A DNA stretch of 64,000 bases. Origin: Ulva prolifera (taxonomy: Eukaryota > Chlorophyta > Ulvophyceae > Ulvales > Ulvaceae). The position numbers were made by a program, and so were the translations under genes. Of the stretch, positions 35,746-48,912 are shown one piece after another. The stretch lies in the NCBI GenBank assembly GCA_023078555.1, contig CM041203.1, forward strand, positions 205,481-269,480. The letters run 5' to 3'. Under the pieces are notes generated by a model. It did not search any database. It saw only the letters and a program-made list of their open reading frames with translations, and had not been told where the DNA came from. How positions within the stretch are numbered: the stretch's first letter is position 1; each line of letters begins with the position of its first letter.

Positions 35746-37171
35746 ATGTCATTAAAGAAATGTTCAGCTTGGCTTAGTTCTTCCCAGCATGGAGGTAATG
35801 TGTCACAATCAGCAGACCATGTGCCACAAGAGGCAGAATTCACGGAATGAAGCGCATGAGAATACAACACCATGAAGGCTCATCGAACTCGGTCCCCAAT
35901 GCAGAACCACTGAAGACACTGCATTCAACTTGAACTTTGAGCAGACAAACCCTGCCCCTGCACGCACAAACACCCACAAACCCACACCATCCACAAAACT
36001 ACCCACACACGTGTAGTTGCCGACACACGCGCACCAGTTAATTTGCACCAATGTACTTCAAGCACCTCTTGGTGGGGCGTTATTGTATCATGCTGGTTGG
36101 GACGAACCAGTCACAATGCCCAGTGCATGTGGAAGCACCAGATGCAGAACAGCAAACGACTGAACTGAAGAGGCTTGTGCGGCTGCAGCCCAACTTTGTA
36201 TAGTACACAACTCAGCCCTGTCATGCTGGCAAGCTTGATGCAGAGCACCCCGCACAGAGCACCCCACTTTGGTCGGTGTGCAGCGAGTAGGCTACCTGTT
36301 TTAGAACCAATGAATGCCAGGCTGATGGTGTCCTGTTGCACAATCTTACATGCTAACTTGTTACTAAGGTGATCACGGCTTGTCAACTGCTATGAATGTA
36401 GAGGCACTGTTACCGATCTGCTTCAGAGCACATGAGTGTTGCATGATGCATGCGCAAACTGTTCACTGAGGCATGTATGGTTTTGATACTTGTCATGCAA
36501 TATCCACTGGAAAGGTGGTGTTGGTGTGCATGTGGTACCGCGATTTCATGTGACAATGATCAGCAAAATGACCCGGTGTTCACCTGATGTACAAACGTTT
36601 GGGGCGTAAAAGCGTCAAACACTGAAATGGTAGCCACCTTGAGATCAGCTTGTTGTAGTAGACATGGTTCATCAGCCTTTCAGTTCCAATTTGTACGGCA
36701 GCACTTACAAAAACTCATGTTTATCCAATGGAAGCCAGTGACATGATAATTTGCCCCTGAATTGTCTCAGATTTCATGGGGCATTTCACAGATGGTAAAA
36801 GAGCAATTGAGCTTGACCAGGGCCTTCACAGCAGACATTGCCTCCGTTCCTTCCACACTACCAAATGCAATAATAATGTCCTTCACTCTCAGCATCAATC
36901 GATGTGGGGTGGGGTCAGCATAGGTGATCACACGCAGTCCGGTTCATTCACTGTCACATACATCGGAATTTGGCGCACGCTGTCCATGCTTCAGCGAATA
37001 CTGCAGAATATGAGATCGTAAAAGCAATACATATGGCATGAACACCATTGACGAAGATTAAGGGTGAAAGCATGCTGCACAGTGCATCATCGCTTCTGCA
37101 AATATTAACATACTGACACATGGAACGCAGCATGTTCTTGGTGCGTCGCTTCGTTTCTGCTCCTATGATAC
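35746..37171. other. Intergenic, no supported gene
   Basis: Contains a CCCACA-rich stretch (35,950-36,015) and short frames on both strands without recognisable motifs. It holds the 3' flank of the right-arm gene and of the rhodanese gene. Confidence 0.5.
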
Positions 37172-38765
37172 CTATGATGCGGATTGGCACGGGTACCCCT
37201 GATGCCGCCACTGTTGCAGGCCACCATCCAGGTGCAACAAGTTTGTGAAACCTGCCTCGATCAATGCATGTGCTGCCTTGTACGATCGCGATTCCCGCCC
37301 GAATGCTCGTTCAGGATCACGTACTTCATAATCTTTCTTTTTGTGTGCAACTTCATGTGTTGTCTTCAACGATCCACCAATATCACATACCTGCATGTGA
37401 TGGGAGCTGAGCATGCTCTGCCAACGTCCATGCATGAAACTGCTTGCATAGCTGCTCCGGACATGCTGTGGGCTCACTGCTGCGCGTTGGTCGGGCTCAT
37501 CATACGCAGATGCAAGCCCAATCAAGGACAATTCACTGCTTTGAGATCTGAAGCCATTACAGTCGCAGTCACAGTTTACAGCTGAAATCTGCTCTTGCAA
37601 ACGCCGCGCAATCTCTGTGTCAATCAATTTGATGTGGAACTTGAATCCTCGGGGGATCGATTTGGCAACGATTTCAGCCAGGACCACACCAGCATAATTT
37701 TGGCATCCTGTCCCAGCTGCTCTTTAACTTTGTCAGCAAAGTCCGGATCACGCTCTGCAACCTGTGCCTGTCAGACACCAGCACCAAACAGCATTGAGCA
37801 CCAGCAGATATGACCGCTGCTGATGCTGGTCGCCAACTTTGGGATCTGACAGCCTGGTGAAATGATCATGTCGACGGCCAAAATACATTTGACATGCATG
37901 TGATCAACCATACCTGTGGCTTTCATTGCGAATGATGCCATGGCAAGCCTCTTGATGTTGTCAAACATGCTATCACCTTGTACGGCTCTGTACAGTGGAA
38001 TTGACACAGACCCCTCGATGTGCGAATAGTTGAAATTGTCAACCAGCCGCACATCTACCAATGTCCAGCCGGCTTGCTGCAGCTCTGCTGCCTCGGGCAC
38101 AGACACACTTTTTATGCCGAAGTCCATAAGGTCGCTCCACATGACAGGCCATGCCTGTGATCGCAAGGAACCGATGAGAGGTTACTCAGTGCTCATGTGG
38201 CAGAGCACCGGCACAGATTTATCAGCCTGTCCTGTCGGCAGCATTCAAGCCCAGCAAGATCAAATATCAAGATATGTGTTCTATAAGCAAAATGTATAGC
38301 TACGTCGAGCAGTCATCACACTGGTGATGCGCTGATGTAGGTGTCACGCACATCGCTGCAGCGTGCTGCATGCTCTAGATGAAGGCGCGATCCAGGAAGC
38401 GTGCGGCTTGAGAATAGACATATTCACGTACCGTGTATGCAGCCCCGCTTTTGGGCTGTATCACCACGGGGGCGTTCACTTGACCCTGCAGCGGGCACCA
38501 GCGTCGAGTCTGGACACGGAACAAACGGCAGCAATAGCCGCGCGGACTATGCAAGGGGGCGCACCTGCAACTTATCGTCTTTAATCCAACGAGACATGCC
38601 CGGATCCCATCGGAATCCAACTTTTACGTCTTTAGCATTTCTTACTGGTTCGTCGGTGGGTAGAGCGCAGTGCTGGACGCATCCCCGGGGAAGCAAACGT
38701 TTATGTGCGTGTGCGCTCCAGCGAACACGTGACGAGTAGGGAATACCGATGTCGAAGGGAGCCAT
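37172..38765 (-). CDS. Rhodanese-like protein, probably chloroplast
   Basis: Five exons join in frame to 259 residues: 38765-38565, 38485-38432, 38154-37914, 37754-37690, 37390-37172. Residues 1-40 are basic and Ser/His-rich, a plausible transit peptide. Then come VRNAKDVKVGFRWDP, MSRWIKDDKLQ and VVIQPKSGAAYT, a preface seen in several plant rhodanese proteins. The rhodanese domain follows: SVPEAAELQQAGWTLVDVR, HIEGSVSIPLYR, ERDPDFADKVKEQLG, KIML, VCDIGGSLKTTHEV, DPERAFGRESRSYKAAHAL and NLLHLDGGLQQWRHQGYP. The Cys after strand 4 is kept (VCDIGG), but the usual compact CxxGxR loop is stretched by ~25 residues before GRESRS. Sulfur-transfer activity is uncertain; many plant members act as scaffolds. 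Start is the only ATG in frame ahead of the conserved part. Confidence 0.85.
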
Positions 38766-39792
38766 CGGTATTGGTCCACGACGCTGCTTCAAACAGGCAC
38801 GTACAGAGACACCACCAACCGTTGGGCAGATAGTTTGCAATAGCGCAGATGCAAGTCGGCACGATGACACACACCAGCAAACATGCAGAAAAGCAGTGTC
38901 TCGTACAATGCGCTGCTGCTGTAAAACTTTGGGTGACGCTCGTGAAGGGTGTCTCATTGGTGGGTGCGTGTCGCATCCGATACTTGCGCAGCCATGCATT
39001 TGCCCGACACACAGGGGCACTAGCTAGGCCTAGGGGGTGCATGCCAAGCACATCAAACGCCATCGCACCGCCGAGTCCACACAAACAATTTGGTTGATCT
39101 GCGCTAACTGTGGGGATGAGCGTTGCGTGCATCTACTATCAATGTGAACCGTGTATCGTCGAAGCTGACGCCACAACCTGACATTTTACGGTGAAAGTTG
39201 ACAGCCTTCACGATGTCGCACATGTGAAAGCAGTCTTGGAGTTCTCCATGGTTGTGATTGTGAATGAAAAGAACACTCTGTCCACGAAAGATGGTTTTCT
39301 CCTGGACCTCAAACTGGCGTACCTCGATATATTTAGCTCCCTGTTGAAGTAGAGTATCAGTGTTGATAGCCCACCTGCATACGGCCCCGACTGAATGCAG
39401 GAAAAACGAAGCACTCACGTCGCCCAGGGCAGGGCAGAAGCTGGTCCAAGCGCGGGGATTCAGACCTTGAGCACGTCAAAGACACATATCATGGCAAAAC
39501 GCTCCTGCAATCGTGCGATACATATCACGTCCATGCATTAAGCAATGAGCCTACATGCTTCAAATGAGCAGTGCTTAGCTTGCTGGTAACAGCTGCGTGC
39601 CCGTATATCCGAAGAAATTTAAGTGAACTCGTAATTACTGCAGAACTGCTGTCAAACGGTTCCAGCCTTCATTCCCACACACTCACGTACAAGTAATTAT
39701 TGACAACGATATTTGTTCTGTGAGCGAAGCCAGGATGGCATGGGGACAAACGGTAGGTGAGCCAACCCCTGCATTAGTGCGAATTCGAAACA
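38766..39792. other. Upstream region of rhodanese gene with one unexplained frame
   Basis: The divergent space between the rhodanese gene (minus) and the kinase-like gene (plus). A 104-codon minus frame at 39418-39104 (INTDTLLQQGAKYIEVRQFE, GQSVLFIHNHNHGE, FTLIVDARNA) looks more coding-like than its neighbours, but I do not recognise it and cannot tell whether it is an exon. Confidence 0.35.
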
Positions 39793-41972
39793 ATGTTGTC
39801 GCAGCTCGTTGCATTGACCGTCTTAAGGTCGTTTTGTGAACAGGTGATGCTGTACAAGGTGATCAATGCGTGCCCCAGCAGTCATGTCAGGGCCATTCTT
39901 GATGTCAATCCTCCTGCTCGCACATCTATGCACCCATGTCCATCTCGCACGCATAACCCGTGGATGTCTTTCAGAGGTTTTCCTCGTCATAGCGCAACCT
40001 CAATCTTGCCTACCAGTCTGCAGTCACAAAGTGATCATTGTTGTCAGACACAGACAGTCCAGATAGGTGCGCGCTGTCAATCAGAGCCACCTCGAAATCG
40101 CTTGTATATGCGAATGACACTGGCGGAACGTGATTCTCTCCTGAAGCATCACGTGGCTCGACTGCCAATGTATTCATATCACCTGCTCGGCGCGTATCAG
40201 GATCCGCATCAGAACACCATAATTGTGTTGGCAGACATGCGGAAGAGCTGTCTGGCTCACAGCCTGAAAGTTTTCAAAGGCAATGAGGTGTGGAAACCGA
40301 CTCTAGTCCCGTAATTGGATTTCACTTCTTCATATGCTGTGGTGTGGCATGCTTGACAGGATCAGCTATCAATCTGCAGCCGCTCAGCATGCCCTTATGT
40401 GTTCATTCCTGCACACACAGTGCCTTCTACTGACAAGAATTTGCATGTTACTGCCTCTAATCCTAACCCGTGTTCATGCTGCCAAGCAACAGAAGGACTT
40501 TCAGGTCATGCATGGTGGAATGCTGCAGGAATTGATTATCGGCTCAGTAATTTTGCCACTCTTGCAGCAGGTGTCAGTGCTGCACAGCAACAGCATAGGT
40601 CACCACCACTTGTCTCCGTGGCACGTTTTCAGCCCATCTCAGCAGGCACGCAGCCTGACGTGTACACTACCCTGCCCTGCAGCACATCCTACTGATGTCA
40701 ACAAGCTTCTTGCCACTGCAGTTCCGGCTGAGTACTTTGCACCAGAAGTATGGGTGCGTGCCATGCAAACTGACTACTGGTAATGTCTTTTGCTAACATT
40801 GTGACTCAGTGGCTGCACAATGAGCCCATACATCTGGTGTATGGATCAGTACAAACAAACTAGCAAGTACTTATCTGCCAGCACATGCGTACTCGGCAAA
40901 TTAGCTCACTGCGGATAACATCGTCTGACATCATTGTTTCCATGTTGCGGTATTGTGTGCTGAAGAAGGAGTCCGTTTCGGACCTTGGTGGGTTGAAGCA
41001 TGATGTAGCCGTCTTGATAACAGGAGCAGCATACATCTAATTGGCCTGATTGAAAGACTACAGGACTTCGGGTGCATGCAGAATCTCAAAGGTGGACAAT
41101 ACTTTCAAGGCAGCCTTGATGGACATCTAAAATGTGATCTATGGTCTGTGGGTGTTTTGTGTGCATACCTGTTCCTGGGCCAGACAGTGTTCCACTTCAG
41201 CAACTACGCCACACTTTTCCAAGACGTGCAACAGAGCGATGATTCTGACAGGCCGCGAAAGCGGGGGATCTCAAATACCCAGAACGGGGAAAGCCGATCC
41301 TTGCTGTCACGTGCAGTGCAGGCTGTCACTACTGCTACATCTAATCTAGGACCCTTTCTTGCAGCTGTGTCCAATCGTGGTGTCCCCACATCCTGCCAAG
41401 CAAGTTCGTCAGATGTGACACAGGAGGCAGAGGTTTCTGAATGGGAGGACTGCTTCATGGAAGCGGCGGTGAAGGATCAAGTGCAGGTCCTGGTTGAGCA
41501 GCAGCTTGCCATCCTTAGTCAGCGTGGCGTATCTCCAGATCTTCTGGTGCTGATACAAGGGCTCCTCGACCCAGACCATGACCGGCGGCTCGCAGTATCT
41601 GATGCTCTAGCGAGCCCGGTGTTCCGCAGATTCATCAGAAATGATGTAGCGCATCATCCGAGGGAGTGCACACAGTCTACATGTCCCTTTGACTCCGGTT
41701 TGTCTGCACCAGGGCTACAGCTCTGGGGGGTACTCCGACAACGTAGGCCACAATTGTCTGAGATGGCCCGTCGTGAGACACTGGTGGCTACCTTGGCAGG
41801 CCGCCGTGATGCTCTTGATCGGCTGGCAGATCTTGTGTATTCAACCTTGGCAGGTGAAGCTACACATGCTGACATTGACAATACACCTGGATGGATAGGA
41901 CAGGTAGCTCAGCAGGATGCTGCGAGAGGCAATGGCGTCGCGGTGAAGCGTGAATCAAGCAAAGGCAAGTAG
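39793..41972 (+). CDS. Protein-kinase-like gene, partly resolved
   Basis: The clearest exon is 41082-41972: NLKGGQYFQGSLDGHLKCD, then LWSVGVLCAYLFLGQTVF (kinase subdomain IX), a ~60-residue insert, and GVSPDLLVLIQGLLDPDHDR with RLAVSDALASPVFRRF (the subdomain XI region). The exon before it ends EYFAPE|GTATGG near 40,747, the APE motif. Further upstream, about 40,500-40,570, AGIDYRLSNFATL may be a degenerate DFG segment (DYR), and 40,130-40,290 has LLGAYQDPHQNTIIVLADM, plausible for the N-lobe. I found no HRD motif. So this may be a pseudokinase, or the catalytic exon is missed. The frame either stops at 41972 or splices at 41903 (GTAGCT) into a frame from 42051 to 42383 (SDTSPSCADQPLAV). Only the C-lobe is firm. 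Confidence 0.5.
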
Positions 41973-42383
41973 TCACAGCTTAGGCACAATCATCAGTCAT
42001 CTGAGTGCTACTCTGCCTAGTGTCTGCTGAATCAGGTCCACGTCTCACAGGCTGCCGCAAGCACACCAAATTTCAATGATGTGAGTGACACTTCTCCCAG
42101 TTGTGCAGACCAGCCGTTGGCAGTTACAGCATTCGAGCAAACGATAGCAGAGACTGGTCAGGCATCTCAGCTATTGGAATGCATTGGCACTGCAGCTGTA
42201 CCTACGTGCAAGCTGTTGGGGCGAGTCAGATTCTCTGGAGTAGGCGAGGCCGTGAGAGCAATGGAAGTTGGTTGTATCAGTTTACAGCAGGACAGCGCAG
42301 ATGAACAACAGAAAGGAATATTTCAGGAATCACCGACTTCCTGCCCAGAGAGCTCCAAGAAGACTTTTGCAGCAATACTGTAA

Positions 42384-43867
42384 ACGCACCCTGGAGCATC
42401 ACAGCGACTGCCAATCATTACGGAAAGGCAGCGTGGCTGACAGGCAGCAAAAATACTCTGCTATACTGACCTTGCAGGCTTGTCCCACTGCCACACATTT
42501 GAACTCAATTCCAGCAGAACCAGCTTGGACTGATAAAGTCCTGCATGTGTACGCCAAAAGCCATGCACCATTTCTTTTTTACGAGGAAGAATCGGTCAAG
42601 GTGTTTGTTGGCGTCAGCTTGCTGCAACTCGAACTGCAAGACGTGCACAACATAACGATGCATGCTGTGGTGAGTGCCGCCCACGATGCACGGTGAGGCT
42701 GCGATGCAGATGCACATCAAGGTCCTGTACATACCGTCTGGACGTAATATGCAGGATTTATTCGTAGGTACGATTCCAATGTAGTATGGTCCTTCATGGA
42801 TCTTGGAGCACCTATGACTGCGTTTCTATGGAGACAGTACGACACACCTGATGCACAGGGTGGCTTGTAATGAGACCTGTTGGTACAACAGCATGAGAAA
42901 CAACCGATGGCAACATCAGTACATGGTCAGAAAGTGTGGGTCATGAGTCAAACGGGCCTGTGGTGTCCTGAATGTCTATGTGACTCAAGTATCTGTGAGG
43001 TGCTTCTCACAAGCAATGCTGCAATTTAAACATTCTACTGGCAGCCATAATCAGCCATTTTCCGGTGCTGATCACAGAGCACACATTGCAACATGCACAA
43101 TCAAAGCTTCTATCCAACAAGCCCGGGAGAGTCGAAAGAACCAACAATGGATGATTGACTGCAATATCGGGCCCAATTCAGCAAGCAGCAGAGATTGGCT
43201 TGACTTGGTGCATTTCTTCTCGTTGGTCCTGTTGAAGAAATGTGTCGGATTGGGCCACAGAGATAAGACAACCAGCTGTGACTTGGTTGCACAAGTTTTG
43301 CTGCGGTGTCTGCCACACAAGAAGAGTGCTCCACAATCACGTCGGCTGCAAACAAGCACGCTGGACTCAGCAAGTCACATCGCTGCATGCATGTGCTCTA
43401 TGTATTGCAGCACCCTCTGTCCGCACATGCTTATTAGTTCGCAAGTTATTATGCAGCCTGAATGCCCAGACTATACTGTGCGTGACGGTGCACCTGCAGC
43501 GATGACGGAGCAGCACTTGTGCAGGCACAAATGTGTTGAGGCAGAGACCTGTGAATTCCCGCATGCATACCTGCCATGGTGTCCGCTTGCATCCGCGCGC
43601 ATCCACAGAACATCAATACCGTAGTCTTTACATGTCATCAAGCTCATTGTGACTGCAGCTTGTGATGACATAGCTCCGCAATTCCGTCTGGGGAACTCCA
43701 GCGACAGGATTCCCCTGGTGAAGGCATTGCATCTGCGCCATACAGCCTGACCTGCATGCCCCGAAAAAAATGACCGACTAGCTTAGATAGCATGAGAAAC
43801 ATCATTGTCCGGATAGCCTGACTTCGAGCCCGCGGTGGATCTCACTGCTGTACTGGAACTCACAGAA
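42384..43867. other. Unresolved interval with exon-like frames
   Basis: 42,480-42,696 (+) follows a TTGCAG acceptor and reads AWTDKVLHVYAKSHAPFLFY, then EESVKVFVGVSLLQLELQDV, which looks coding. It could be a further exon of the kinase-like gene. A 214-codon plus frame (42980-43624) has no recognisable motif and unusual composition. The SRT1 3' UTR lies at the right edge. Confidence 0.35.
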
Positions 43868-45964
43868 TCACATCTCAAGCCGGCATGGAATCACCTGTGA
43901 ACGAAGTGAGATTGTTGCCACTCCGCGCTCAGCAGTAGCCCATGCTGCATCCATCTTCGATTTGTGGGCACACAGCGGCAACCCAGACGTATGGATCTGA
44001 ATGTCCAGCACATGTGTGCGGTATTGCACATCAGCTCCAGATCCCAAGTGCATCGTGAGTCGCAGGTTGACCCTTTCAGGATGCTTAGCAGGTTCAGGCA
44101 TGTCGAATGATAGAATTGCAGGTCCCTCTGCTCCATCAACATATGCGTCACCTTCACGTGTGTTGTGTGCACATCTGTGCTCAGTTGGGTGTGGGTCGGA
44201 CGATAATTCGTGTTCTTGAGAGGTTTTGACGTGAGATTTTGCATCACAACATTGTAGGTGGACAGTGGAGGCAGCACCAAATTTTGTACAATCTTGGTCC
44301 CAGAATCGCCACTTGATGCTTTCAAGCATTGGCATTGGGCACGCCATACCATGTGAACTTGTCAGTGCCACATGCAGCGTTGCCTGCATGTAATATCTAG
44401 CCCTCTGACCCTTGCGCCTCGTCAGAATTTGCGACATCAGCTTGTCACGGGACGAGTACAAACCTCATGTACATTGGCGATGTTCTGGCGCTGACTAGAT
44501 GGCACGGTGTGCATCAAGCCTGTTAATGAGCAACGTAAAAGCAACATATGCCAAAAGTGGTGGATCTGGTATGCTGCAGTTCGTGAAACAAACGGTTTTT
44601 GCCAACACCGCTGTATCTAATGGAGCCACAAGCAAAGCACGAAATTTGACTCACAGTCTGGATGCACACCGATGCAGATTCTTGCCTCGCTCGTTTCCCA
44701 GCCACCTTTGCTTGGACCATCCAAAAACGCATCTGAAAATGATCCCACCGATCGTAGCATGGAATGGTGCGCCCCATAAGATTCATCACACACTGCATGA
44801 CTTGATCGCATCTTGCATGAATCACAATGTCAGCAGCCTTATTCTTTGGTGTTTTCTGCAGATTCACAATGATGATTTTTCCGCCTTGCCGTTTTGTGTT
44901 CATTGGCAAGTTGCAGATTGGCCGAATCTGTAAGCTGGTGCCAAGGCACAACACAAGGTCTGCAGTGTTTGCATGGTCCTCTGCAGCTTCTAACTGTTCT
45001 TCTGGCAAAGCATCTTCCCAGTCCAGCACCTGATCCTTGAGGTTTCCCCTGCACCCGGACCACTCCACCTGTAGCTCGTTCATGCCTCTTACTGCGAGCA
45101 TGTGATCAGCATTGACAGCATTGACAGCCATTAAGATCTGCACAGCCAAAGCAGGACTCGCAGTGTAGCACTGAAAACGAAGCTCCCTTGTCTGCCTGTC
45201 TGCTTCACTGCATCCTATACAGTGCATTGATACAACACTAATGCTCCCGCACTGCATGGACGCATAGAAGCATGACAGAAATGTCGCATATCCGGATCCA
45301 CGACCACATTCTCAGGACGCGACACCACATGTGGCAGTAGCAGACCTACATCTTCCTCTGACACATTTTCGCCCTGTCGGCTTGAACCCAACAGTTACCA
45401 TCTCAAAATCTCGCATGTAGTACGTCCCACAACTTGGGCACCTTTCCATGAAACAGTTTCCATGAACCTCGGCAAGTTGGGATTCCGGGATTCCAGAACG
45501 TCGGTGGAGTCCATCCACATTCTGACTGACCACATACTCAGCTGGGCCGTCACGTAGCAAGCCCACAATACACATGTGCGTCAAGCTAGGGTGAGCCGAA
45601 GCAAATGTGGTGTCCAGCTTCGGCAATGGCCGGCCGTATTTTTGACAAGTCCACACACCATTGGGTCCACGAAAGTCCGGGATGCCAGAGGCTGTTGAAA
45701 TGCCTGCTCCTGTCATGATCACTGTTTTTTTAGAGGCCAGCAACTGCAAACGCATTCACACTGGTTGTGCATCGCCATGACAGAAATTGTGATTAGCTGT
45801 CAGGATGATACTGCCGGAATTCTGGACCCAAACAAGAATCGGACCAACTGAGCCAACTCGGAGCACTTCGATTTCACGATGGAGTCGTCATCAAGAAGCT
45901 CTTTTTGCCCAACAGTGCCAACATCTTCTCTGTAACTGAGCTTTTCAGCGTATCCCAAAGACAT
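43868..45964 (-). CDS. SRT1: Sirtuin of the SRT1/SIRT6 class
   Basis: Four exons join in frame to 455 residues: 45964-45845, 45743-45363, 45068-44718, 44383-43868. The N-terminus [16 protein letters not shown] is nearly that of land-plant SRT1. Seen next: [20 protein letters not shown] (NAD site), [13 protein letters not shown], the catalytic EVHGN, the zinc ligands CPSC...[48 protein letters not shown]. The class IV sirtuin set acts as NAD-dependent histone H3 deacetylase in the nucleus, influencing DNA repair and metabolism. Exon 4 adds a C-terminal domain ([33 protein letters not shown]) resembling that of plant SRT1. AtSRT1 has 473 residues. The exon 3/4 junction rests on that similarity; other junctions are firm. 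Confidence 0.92.
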
Positions 45965-46960
45965 GCTTGCAGCAAATCGTGCAGTGCGAACAGTTGGCGA
46001 CGCTGTGATGAATCAAATCGCGGTGCTCACGGAAGCGGACAACTCAAAGCTGTTGAGACAACTTAGATACATCGGCGAGCCGTGTTGAGGCTGCAAAGTG
46101 CCGCTACGCCGGCGTCTGGCCCCACCTTTGTCTGTCCCAGCGGCCTTTCTGTCGGCGAGCCCGCGACTCTCAATATGTTGTCATGCAAATTGGGCCTTCT
46201 CGACGAGACAAGAAGTGCACCATTGAAGGGGGGCAGAGGCCAGACCCGCAGTGCACCAGCACGTGCATCTTGGCGATTTTGTACATGTATGTCGCACAGG
46301 ACAAAGACGAGGAGGCAGGTAGCATCTCGGGATTAGCGTGAGGCGACAGAACGGGAAAAAACACCCAAGCCACAACCTAAACGCCGCTGAAGGCAATCAG
46401 CCGCTCAAATTGACGCCCACGCAAACATCCCCGCGCCCCACAAGCGCAAATACCCACACCCACGTATCCACACCCACACGCATGCACACCCGCTGTGACC
46501 AGAGAAGTCTGAGAGTGCTGAGTTCTGCTTGTGCGGGGCATCACAGGGTTCTCGGTGCTGGGTGATTGCTTGTTCTGCTGTGGGCGCTGGCTGTGGCTTG
46601 GGCGTTTTGTGATCGATTTTGGACCCTTTCCTTAAGCTAGTTGCTGTTTCTGCGGTGTCACCTGCCTCTCCTATTTTGTGCTTGTGACACACATCCACAG
46701 AAATCGCTGAACAGCCATGCTTTATACGGCTAGTCACAAACCTGAATGACCGTCGCCGGGCCTCATCAATGCACGAGGGCCGCAGCCCCAATCATTCCCA
46801 CATACGCATTGAGACTTGCAGACTCTCCGCTGAAGCCCTTCTGATCCGAGACCAGCACTGCCCCTCATCAGCAGTCCCGACACAGCGATCGTCATCTACA
46901 GGTCATGTAGCCACCGTCTACCCGGCGCTCAAAGGCCGAATGGCGAGGGCCCACGGGAGA
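45965..46960. other. Upstream of SRT1, no supported gene
   Basis: Contains a CCCACACC-rich stretch (46,435-46,495) and a 128-codon minus frame (46791-46405) with low-complexity composition. No recognisable domain. Confidence 0.45.
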
Positions 46961-46989
46961 TGACGCCACGTGTGCAAACCGGGGCGGTC

Positions 46990-47115
46990 CCCCGCTCAGG
47001 CCAGATGGCCAGCGAGTGGCGACATGTCTCTAGACGGGACAACACGTTCCGTCAAGTTTGCTTTGCTTGTATGGCGTGCCATCAGCGGGGCAGCGGCGAG
47101 GACTTGGGACCTCCG
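46990..47115 (-). mobile_element. Scrap of retrotransposon B 3' end
   Basis: On the minus strand GCTGATGGCACGCCAT followed by CAAGCAAAG..TTGACGG matches the last codons of the endonuclease ORF of element B (ADGTP.xQxxxDG), then the frame stops. Upstream the reading frame is broken. A second, decayed copy. Confidence 0.5.
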
Positions 47116-48912
47116 CGCATCATGTGGTCGAGGTGCAGCCGTCCCTGGAGGCGGCGCCGTACAACTGGACTGTGCAATCATGTATGAGATTGCGACAGCC
47201 AGATCTACGGGCATGTATGGTGCAGGAGGGGAGGCATGGGCGGCCTAGACAACAGAGGGTGCTTTGGCGAGTCTCACGTTTCTGGGAAACTGCATGAGTG
47301 TTGACCGAACAGACAGGCTACTGTTCAGTGGATGCAACAACGCATCATCACAAGGGGAGTCTCCTAGCGAGCTCGCTAACATGCAGAGGCAACAAGTAGC
47401 AATAGATGTGCTCGCAGATGCGATGAATACATGTCAACCGAATGCACGTTGCCAAGGTTGCTTTGACCAAATGTTTCCCACTTGTGAACATCATCGGTGT
47501 CATGTCGTGGAACGTTCGACCTTGGCTATCAGATGATGGAGCTGCAGTGGGCATTGCTACAATTATATCCTTGTATGATAAGATGTCTTCTCCTGGTCAA
47601 CCTACTTGCATGAGCCGGTTTGCATGAAGGCGTTCTGCTGATGTACGACACAAGGAGTTAACAAATCTGCGACTGGAGCCATTGGTCGTACGAGTGGACA
47701 GGTCTGCACATGCCGAAATCGGGAAAAGTGGCAGCCAGACGCTTTTGTTGAAGTGATCATGCTTGACGCATTTTTGACCACATTCACCATCTATGTCATT
47801 GGCATGCGGTGTGAGCTCGATGGTGACGTGTAATGTCATCGCAGACTTTCCTTTGGGAGTTTTAGACTGCATCATTGTTCAGCTTGCAGAAATTCACCTG
47901 ATGTGCGCAACAGAAACGCATACACCTCAGTCAGGCATAGGAGGTGTCGGCGAATCATCCCGAAAACTGACTGTACTGCAATATCTGACGATAATCTTTA
48001 CGTTGAGAAATGACAACTTCATTTACATCACCCACACAATGATCACAAATGTCATCACAGGTTGTGCAAGCTACAACAGTAATCAACTGTGCTGAAGTGG
48101 TTTCAACAAGACAGCAAGGTTGTGATGCTGATCTGGGGGACTGTCACACGAATGTACTTGGCTTTCTGTTGCTGTGTCTTCAGGTTTGGCACTGATATGC
48201 AACATCGGACAGATGCTGAAGGCTTTCACAACTTGACCACAGAGATCACACCCGTCAGGCAATGCCGTAGTCAAGTGCGTCCGTTGCGTACTTGTGCTGG
48301 AACTCTACATCACACCTCACCGCAGCTAATGCAGGGAATCTATGCCCCTCTGAATTGGCTAGCCGCGTATCCAGTGCACCAAACCGTGTAGATCTAAAGC
48401 GAAGACAACGTTCATGACCCTGAGTTGCACATCAAAGTGCTTCCACTCCTGCTCCAACAGGCCGTTATGATGCTTGCCATGCTTGGGGCCCAGCTCGTCT
48501 TCAATTTGATCCCGCGGTTCTCATATAAATGTATGAGCTTGCTGGATTGGTGGGAGCGTGCGGTCGTTCCACAGGAGGGACTGAGGCAGAGTCTGAGACC
48601 AGAAAGAGAACGTGGGTTGCATGCACCACCCCTGAATTTGAAGGCTACCAGGGACAGGCGCTGCCAATGGACCCGAGCGTGTTGGAGATGTTGCAGGGTT
48701 TCACATCTCCAAGGCACAGAAGCATGGCCGTTCAGTTGGGATTTAGAACCACATCGCAGCACGGGATCAACAAAACAGGTCATGGCGGCTCTACCATAGC
48801 TCCTATCATACTGAGTCAACTGTTTTCAGCACACACGATAAAGGTCAATGGATCAAATGGTGCCTAACTGCATCTTCACATTGGAGTTGTGTCCTATCTC
48901 TTCCAACTTTAA
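47116..48912. other. Unresolved interval
   Basis: Exon-like minus frames occur at 47875-47660 (MTLHVTIELTPHANDIDGEC, VKHDHFNKSVWL) and 48274-48185 (LPDGCDLCGQVVKAFSICPM), and a plus frame at 48630-48760 (TPEFEGYQGQALPMDPSVLE). Also, 47,442-47,624 (+) reads GVMSWNVRPWLSDDG, faintly like a LINE endonuclease start. None can be assigned a function, and I could not join them. Confidence 0.3.

Noticed and set aside
42980-43624. A 214-codon plus-strand frame
   Set aside because: No motif, odd composition, no splice or promoter context, and the frame is not supported by neighbouring exons.
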